DNA from: Gymnothorax reevesii
Taxonomy: Eukaryota > Chordata > Actinopteri > Anguilliformes > Muraenidae
Assembly: GCA_029721435.1 (NCBI GenBank)
Contig: CM056574.1
Coordinates: 71,343,501 to 71,407,500, forward strand
Direction: 5' to 3'
DNA: 64,000 nt
Positions 58,434 to 64,000 of the stretch are shown in pieces; the first letter of the stretch is position 1, and each line of letters begins with the position of its first letter. A program made the position numbers and the translations under genes. Under the pieces are notes generated by a model. The model ran no database searches, had not been told where the DNA came from, and saw only the letters and a program-made list of their open reading frames with translations.

Positions 58434-58736
58434 GTGCAGAATTCATCCCCGTTCCATGTTTCTCAAGTTAAACCTGTTGTTACCCACCCCCTGTGTTCAG
58501 GTCCTGATCGTCCTCCACCCCCCCGTATTAGTGATGGTGGCGAGACCGACACGGTTCACGCCATCTTGGCCTGTCGTCGTTGGGGCCGTGGCCTCCAATA
58601 CCTCATCGACTGGGAGGGCTACGGTCCCGAGCATCGGAGTTGGGTTCCCTCACGCTTCATCTTGGACAAAGATCACATTAAGCACTCATGCCCATCACCC
58701 CAGATCCAGTCATTAAATGCCAGGAGGTGTTTCCTT
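58434..58736 (+). pseudogene. Integrase-linked chromodomain
   Basis: HVSQVKPV leads into a chromodomain with [17 protein letters not shown] and the preceding [10 protein letters not shown], about residues 42-78 of the frame. Chromodomains bind methylated histone H3 and steer chromovirus integration. The frame reads on through the polypurine tract, as is usual near the element's 3' end. Confidence 0.85.
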
Positions 58737-58745
58737 GGGGGGGGG
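58737..58745 (+). other. Polypurine tract
   Basis: Nine consecutive G residues directly precede taca and the 3' LTR start. This is the expected place for plus-strand priming in reverse transcription. Confidence 0.75.
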
Positions 58746-58748
58746 TAC

Positions 58749-59712
58749 AGTCATGGTTATGGTTTTTGTCATGTTTATCTTCAGGATCAGTGTCCGTGAT
58801 TTTGTCTTTTATGCATTCATTTTGATTATTGTAATTCTCAGGTTTTAGTTCATTCCATTTCTTAGTTCCTTGGCACTTATCTCCCCTGTTTTGTGATCTA
58901 GTTGATTCAGTCCATCTTCCCGGTCTGTGCGCTCACTTACTTCAGGTGACTTAAATGAATTCTGATCTTTAATATATTCCTTCAATTCTCACTGTTCTGA
59001 TTACTAACAAAACTAACATTTGCATTTTGTATCATAGTCTACTAACACAACTAATCCATGTACATAGATTACTAACTTACTAACGAGCACTCTAGTTTAA
59101 TCTGTAAAGTTGCACCGCCACTAATTCGCACTAATTCCCTCCCAGCAATCAGCTTTACCTGTCTCCCCCTGCGTTTCTGCGAGATCTCTCGCATGTGCTG
59201 AAATACTTTCCTGCACTCGTTATCTGTGCACTTAGAACTCCCTGACCGGAGCCATTTAAATGTCATAGGCTGTCAGTGTGATTCCCGTCCGTGTCTTGGC
59301 TTTCACCAATTTTTTGTGGTTAGGGTTTTCCTAAAGTGATTCTCCCGTTGTAATTAGTCTGATCCAGATCACCTGTTCCCTGAGTAGCATGTGACTTCCC
59401 TCCAGTCCATTTCATGGTCCTCACTGCAGTTGATCAATATTTCTTTGTACAGAGCACCGTGTATGCCATTGAGTATCGTTTTTCTTCTACTAGTTTGTCC
59501 GACTTCGATTCTTGCCATTGCCCTTCTTGTATTGTTGTGTCTTTGGATTTTGACCCATTTTTGTATGGCCACGATTTCTGTGTTTGGATGCCCTGTGTAT
59601 GACCCTTGGATTTGTTCATCGACTATGACTTTTTGCCAATCGTCTATGTACCTTTACTCATCTGTCTTCCTGGTTCTGACCCCTGCCTGTCCAGTCAACA
59701 TGGTGTTTTTCT
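58749..59712 (+). repeat. 3' LTR of the chromovirus, 3'-truncated
   Basis: The LTR starts agtcatggttatggttttt and aligns with all three pieces of the 5' LTR. It ends in ccagtcaacatggtgttttt, where the 5' LTR continues for about 130 bp more to caccgtcaca. It contains the unfilled TTAA target of transposon copy 1 at about 58950. Confidence 0.8.
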
Positions 59713-60690
59713 AGATGAACAAACACTTGATAAAGCAGCGCATTAATGTCAGTGGGACAAGATCGGCACTGAAACCTGCGCAGTCTCAAACTCAGTTCTG
59801 TCGTGCAGAGGAAAAGGGCTTAAATTCATTTATGATCAATAATGATTATTAGTATATTTAACAATAAAGACATCTCTACTATGTGGACAAATATACTGAG
59901 TTTGTTGAAAATAATGGGTTGTGTTTACCGGAACTACGAGAAGCTCTATATAAACCTATGCTACATCACTAGGGGTTCTTCAGCTTTGATTTGATGCCCT
60001 TAAAAAAACAATGCTAAGCCACGCATGAAGTAACCGTTTTTCAGCACTGATAGTAAGGTGCTTTGCCTTGGTATTTTATAACACATGAGCTACCTCACAC
60101 AAGCCGTCCACCTGCAATCGTCAGAGAGCAACTGTATAACTAAACAAGAGTTGTCAGAAAGACAACAAAGCTCGCCGGGGCAAGGTTAAAGTTTTTCTGC
60201 ACGCGGACGCCGGTTGTACGACAATAGCTCTCCGGATGTTACTCGTCCCGGCGAGCTAATAAATGGCATATTTCTTGTTGTTATGCCAGCTATTTGTCAG
60301 AATGGCTCAGTATTCTTAACGCCCCTACCCAGTCACCGGTCAGAAACAGTGGAAAATAGATTTGTAAATTAGTCAGTAATATAGCTAGCAGAGATTGTTA
60401 CCTTGTGCGAGCCAACGAACTACTCGAGGCAGAACTTTTCAGAATGGAGTTCAGCGCAACCACGACAAACAATCAGTCGACTACCCTGCTAACTGTTAGT
60501 ATGCATACAACAATGATAGCATTTTCGCTACTTTAAAATAAGAGCAACGCAGAGCGTGGCATATGCCCCCGCCTGTATGTTGATCGAGGGCATATTGAGA
60601 TGGCTGCTGTGGCGGCCATATTAGATATCGCACGATGCTAGTTCTCGAAAGGAACCTTCCTCTAGCCACTCCCAATACTCCATGAAGAAA
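59713..60690. other. Unclassified DNA with a nested hairpin
   Basis: Most of this stretch is featureless. At 60150-60257 there are two hairpins: gttgtcagaaagacaac, and agctcgccggg (60169-60179) paired with cccggcgagct (60247-60257). Similar gctcgccggggcaa phrases occur in fish interspersed repeats. Confidence 0.4.
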
Positions 60691-60935
60691 TGGCGTCAAT
60701 CCAACGAGGGATTCTATAGATATCCCACGAAAACGAAAAGTTCACGGACGACGGACGGACATGGTGTCAACATAATGCCCCCTTTCCCCCTTTCCTCTTT
60801 GGAGGACGGGGGCATAATGACATACACCTTAGTCTGGGAGAATACTTTTTTCTGATTGGCAGGCAGGTATGCATTAAAACAGTGGAACCGCACAGGTAGT
60901 TCGGCTTCGGTCGTTTCACCATTCAAAATTCATCC
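60691..60935. repeat. Interspersed repeat fragment with G+C palindrome
   Basis: cacggacgacggacggacat is followed by an inverted pair, ataatgccccc (60773-60783) and gggggcataat (60808-60818), enclosing a pyrimidine run. acggacggaca plus a terminal G-rich palindrome is a layout shared by a common animal repeat. The boundaries are approximate. Confidence 0.4.
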
Positions 60936-61378
60936 ACTAGCCAACTTGTAACCATAGCAACGTCACAGCTGGTATTCGGCTGGGTACAACAGAAACCTAG
61001 CTGCTCATTTCTCTCCAGTAAATTTAGCAGCGTCATATAAGTTGCGTCCTGCGGGGCGGTTAACTATAGGTACCAGAGAATTTCTAATATTGAGGAGAAG
61101 TGCCACTCTCATTCAACTTCCGGTTCTCGGAACGTCTCTGTCCATGTGGGGGCGCTCGCGGGCGAGTGCAGAATGAATGGGAGTTGATTGGGATACACCC
61201 CTAAAAATCCACTTTTTTCTGGAAATAATTTTTTTTCCAAGTAATTTGAATATTATTTTCAAAAGGGGAGAGCAATAAAATGCACTTGGCTGGATATTGG
61301 ATTTTTTAAGTTCACTTCTGTTCTAAAAAGCCGTTCAAAATAACCCGATGACATCACTGCCGTAAAGCAGCACTTCTG
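60936..61378. repeat. Fish-type interspersed repeat, partial
   Basis: ctctcattcaacttccggtt, then gggggcgctcgcgggcg and gaatgaatgggagttgattg resemble a repeat I know from other fish sequences. No ends were found, and the assignment rests on memory of the phrases. Confidence 0.35.
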
Positions 61379-61740
61379 GTTATTTCTGAGTCACCTCCAA
61401 ACAGCAACCTGCGAGGCTGAAAAGTGAAGCAAATACGGAAGTGACAAAAGCTGCAGTTCCTGGAATGGCCACTTGAGGCTGGCTGCAGAGTCTATCCCCA
61501 TTGACTCCCATGTTAAAAACCCCAATTTTACAGCGCAAATAAACATGTTTACAGCCTGGTTCAAAATACGGTTTTGGTCTCTATGGCTAATTTTCCCCTG
61601 GACGAAAACTGTGGGGGGGAGTGAATTTTTTAGCAATTTTTTTTAACTCTACTATTTAAAGGCTTAAATTTCTGCATAATTAAGGGCGTGGCCACGTTGA
61701 GTGACAGAACCTTGAATTACAGTCTCTGGGCGGGAGTCGG
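61379..61740 (+). mobile_element. Common teleost interspersed element
   Basis: ggaatggccacttgaggctg, ttgactcccatgttaaaaac, aataaacatgtttacagcct and taagggcgtggccacgttga are the characteristic phrases, in the usual order, of a very abundant fish element. It carries no ORF. Its superfamily is not clear to me. Confidence 0.55.
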
Positions 61741-63230
61741 CTCATCTGGTTTTGTTGTGGATAGGCTAGAGCACAGGCTTACGTAGCCTCGGGCTTTAGA
61801 GTAGGAACGCCAAGCCCTACCGCTAACCACGGGCCTAGCCTGGCTGTCTGAGGGAGGGGGGGGTTACTACAGCTAAGCTAGCCTAGCCGCTAACCCTTGG
61901 CCTTTTCTAGTCGTCTGTGAGCCGTAACCTAGGCTCATACGAGTCACCGAACTTGATCCATCAGCCGCATTTCTGACTGGAGATTTTTTTATTGAATATC
62001 AAGGTGATAATGTCTTGCTGTGTGGTTAAGAGTCTGTGTTCTATTTTGTAAGATGATGAAATACTAATATTATTTAATATAAAAGTAGCCATCAACACGA
62101 AGTAGCGTTAGTTCGTTCTCCAGCCAACTAGCCAGACAATGAATACAGTGACCCCCCCCGTACGCCTGCCACAGTTATTTCACAGGCATGCAGCGAAGTA
62201 ATGGCGGAACAGAAAAGTGTTTGAATTTAGCTATGACATATTTTTGAACAAAAGCGGTCAGTCAGTTGTTGGAAAACCGTCATGGTTTCCCAAACAGGTT
62301 GCCAACGTAACTGGGTGGTCAGCTACATTAGAACCACGATAGCACCCTACCAATTGACGGAGCTCCTTAGCTGATTCCCTGAAGTGTTTGGAAGGCTTGA
62401 CCGGAGAATGCCGTGGTTATACACTCAGTAGATTCACACAGCAGTACCATATAAAACTGCGTTCTCCATCGATGGATTTGTTCAGTGCAATTACGGAACC
62501 GTATCATTGTAAATAGAGAGGCTAGCTAGCTAGCTACAATTTAACATATCCTACGTTATCTAGCAAGCTAGCCAGTTGTCGCTAAAAGTGTTTCTACGTA
62601 AAGACAATTATCCACAAACTAGCTAACCACATTAACGCAACAATTAAGCCAGACGGCAACGAAAAAGTACTACTAACCAGCCGTGTTTGGCTATATTCAG
62701 TGTCAATAGGAGTAAAGGCTTTTCCCCACGAAATTAACATTAATTTCACAACGCGATAAAAGAAGTTGCACGTTGCAGTGGTATCGTAAGCTTATATAAG
62801 ATAAGCTGGGCAGCGGATGAAATATCCATGGAGCCTTCAAGCCAGACGCCCAGCTGTGTTAGTATTGATGAGCCCACATATGCTGGCTACAGCAGCTGAT
62901 TAATTTAGCATTCAGCGAAGTCAAAATGTAGGGTGATAATACTTGTGATCAGAATGTCCGAGTGTGTGGTAGGAAAATAAAGAGCCATCAGGTTTGTCAG
63001 TAAGGTTACGTAGTGCAATGTTATCGTGTTGATGGCCATACTACCGTTAATGGGACCAGGGTAAGCTGCGTACAAGAGCTAAGACGAGCACCCGCTCGCA
63101 CTCTGGGGGGATTCTGATACTCAGTGAGCCAACCGCCTCAACTTCCCAGCGGTGTACAGTGTTCGTCGCGCTATTGCCTCACGGATACGAACAACGTTCG
63201 TCCTGCAACCGCTTCACGATTATAAACAGC
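61741..63230. other. Unclassified DNA, possible promoter-proximal or unique sequence
   Basis: The segment has few repeat signatures, a G-run near 61852-61862 and a gctagctagctagcta microsatellite near 62520-62535. I see no open reading frame of interest and no clear promoter motif. Confidence 0.35.
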
Positions 63231-63600
63231 ATTCGACCCGCCACCGCAAGCGACTTGGCAGGATCCATTGCTTTAGTGGGACACATATGACCTCGCATCT
63301 CTGCCTTAGCGAACCAGGAAGCATCAAGCTGGTTGAGGTTTTCAGTCGAATATGGAAGCCGAAGCGAGCTTGGTAGCTGCGAGCTTGGAGGGCGTGTTTC
63401 AGCAAACGAGCTCCATTCGGCCTGCCCACTGGGCTTGCGTCAGCTCCAGCAACGGCCCGCCTTTTTGCCCATTTTAGGAGCAAAAAGTGCCAAGTCAAGT
63501 AAGTGCCAAGATGGTGACCAAATTTGATTCAAGATGGATATTCAGAAACCTATGGGTGGTGTCACGGAGGCTACGTCCATGTTTTATACAGTTGATGGTC
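63231..63600. repeat. Fragment of a common fish repeat
   Basis: aagatggtgaccaaatttga, cagaaacctatgggtggtgt and cacggaggctacgtccatgt, followed by tttatacagttgatgg, match the phrase order of a widespread fish repeat. Its 5' limit is not clear. Confidence 0.45.
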
Positions 63601-63842
63601 ACCTCAGAGCCCAGAGCCCAGAGCCCCATGAGCCTCCAGCCCATCTACTGAGACAATCAGCCACTTTAGCTGGATTTACACAGCGGGTTAAATGTGACAC
63701 GAATCAGATCTTTTGCTCAAATGAGGCCAATATCCAATCTGTCACATGGCTGTGCAAACAGACAAAAACACACATTGATTCCGCCCTCGATCGGATCCAG
63801 GCCTCATTCAAATGTGGCTTTTGTTCGGATATGTATCTGATC
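63601..63842. repeat. Repeat fragment with GATCYGA-type phrases
   Basis: Phrases such as aatcagatcttttgctcaaa, gatcggatccaggcctcatt and caaatgtggcttttg resemble another fish interspersed repeat with internal complementarity (gatccgatc type). I cannot define its ends. Confidence 0.35.
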
Positions 63843-64000
63843 AGTGACGTGCGGTGGAGGTTAGTCTGGTGAGGCAGAAACCACCCAATTAGCAATCAGA
63901 CAATTAACTAGTTTAGTAAGACAATTCGGTAGAATGACAGGCCACTAAGTTTCTGCGGCGTTATTGCTCAGTACATTGAACCTGAAATGCTCAACAAGAG
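63843..64000. mobile_element. Start of a DNA transposon running off the window
   Basis: cagtgacgtgcggtggaggt and ctggtgaggcagaaaccacc form a typical terminal sequence of an abundant non-autonomous fish transposon. The element continues beyond the window, so its other end and type are unknown. Confidence 0.4.

Larger units (their letters stand above)
50833..59712 (+). mobile_element. Ty3/Gypsy chromovirus, degenerate and interrupted
   Basis: The order is 5' LTR (50833-54930, interrupted), gag remnant, zinc knuckle, protease, reverse transcriptase, RNase H, integrase, chromodomain, polypurine tract (58737-58745), 3' LTR (58749 to about 59712). Order and chromodomain place it with vertebrate chromoviruses such as the Sushi/Barthez group. 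Several frameshifts and stops occur, and the central gag is deleted. The 3' LTR lacks its last part. Confidence 0.9.

Noticed and set aside
1..64000. tRNA, rRNA or other structured RNA genes
   Set aside because: I looked for tRNA-like cloverleaf boxes and rRNA phrases on both strands and recognised none. A covariance-model search would be the proper test.

Overview
This window looks like accessory, repeat-dominated chromosomal DNA of a teleost fish. The evidence is its content: a Ty3/Gypsy chromovirus, a second LTR retrotransposon, a restriction-like-endonuclease non-LTR element, TTAA-target DNA transposons, several interspersed sequences I recognise from many fish genomes, and vertebrate-style non-coding DNA with no operons or ribosome binding sites. 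I found no convincing complete host protein-coding gene. The only host-like coding candidate is a THAP zinc-finger exon at 43852-44154.

Layout. 1-6565: mostly unclassified DNA holding a short inverted-repeat element (1414-1979), a 5'-truncated and frameshifted non-LTR retrotransposon (1998-3215 plus its 3' tail), a detached copy of array DNA (5085-5282) and a second inverted-repeat element (5566-6045). 6566-43745: a 37-kb block built almost wholly from one superfamily of repeats. Each unit begins with a hairpin-forming start (attaaagctgcaagcagc) and ends with a G+C-rich hairpin followed by gggccctaat. Three families are present: A at about 6.99-11.27 kb, B at about 11.27-40.5 kb with an internal period near 915 bp, and C at 40.68-43.56 kb. 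Unit orientation flips at about 8445, 11695 and 16650. The outer edges are stacked copies of the same unit end in opposite orientations, so the whole block has inverted termini. Units are tandem, nested, duplicated or collapsed to bare ends.

43852-47641: THAP exon, then a minus-strand LTR retrotransposon with target duplication gcag, inverted LTR ends, a tRNA-Pro-type primer site, a gag/protease remnant and a gutted integrase. 47642-50832: non-coding DNA with degenerate tandem repeats rich in aggtca half-sites. 50833-59712: plus-strand Gypsy chromovirus whose 5' LTR is interrupted by two oppositely oriented copies of one TTAA-target transposon; its gag-pol is broken by stops and frameshifts but shows zinc knuckle, protease, reverse transcriptase, RNase H, integrase and chromodomain. 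59713-64000: interspersed-repeat fragments and unclassified DNA.

How the parts fit: nothing here forms a cellular pathway. The window records layered transposition. The most notable observation is the 37-kb inverted-ended array. It carries regularly spaced sequences that closely resemble the CTCF core motif (ccagggggcgcta and similar) and the ETS motif (acttcctgt), so it could act as a dense protein-binding or insulator-like block. That functional idea is inference; the repeat geometry is visible directly. Positions, match counts and divergence figures were obtained by reading, without alignment software.
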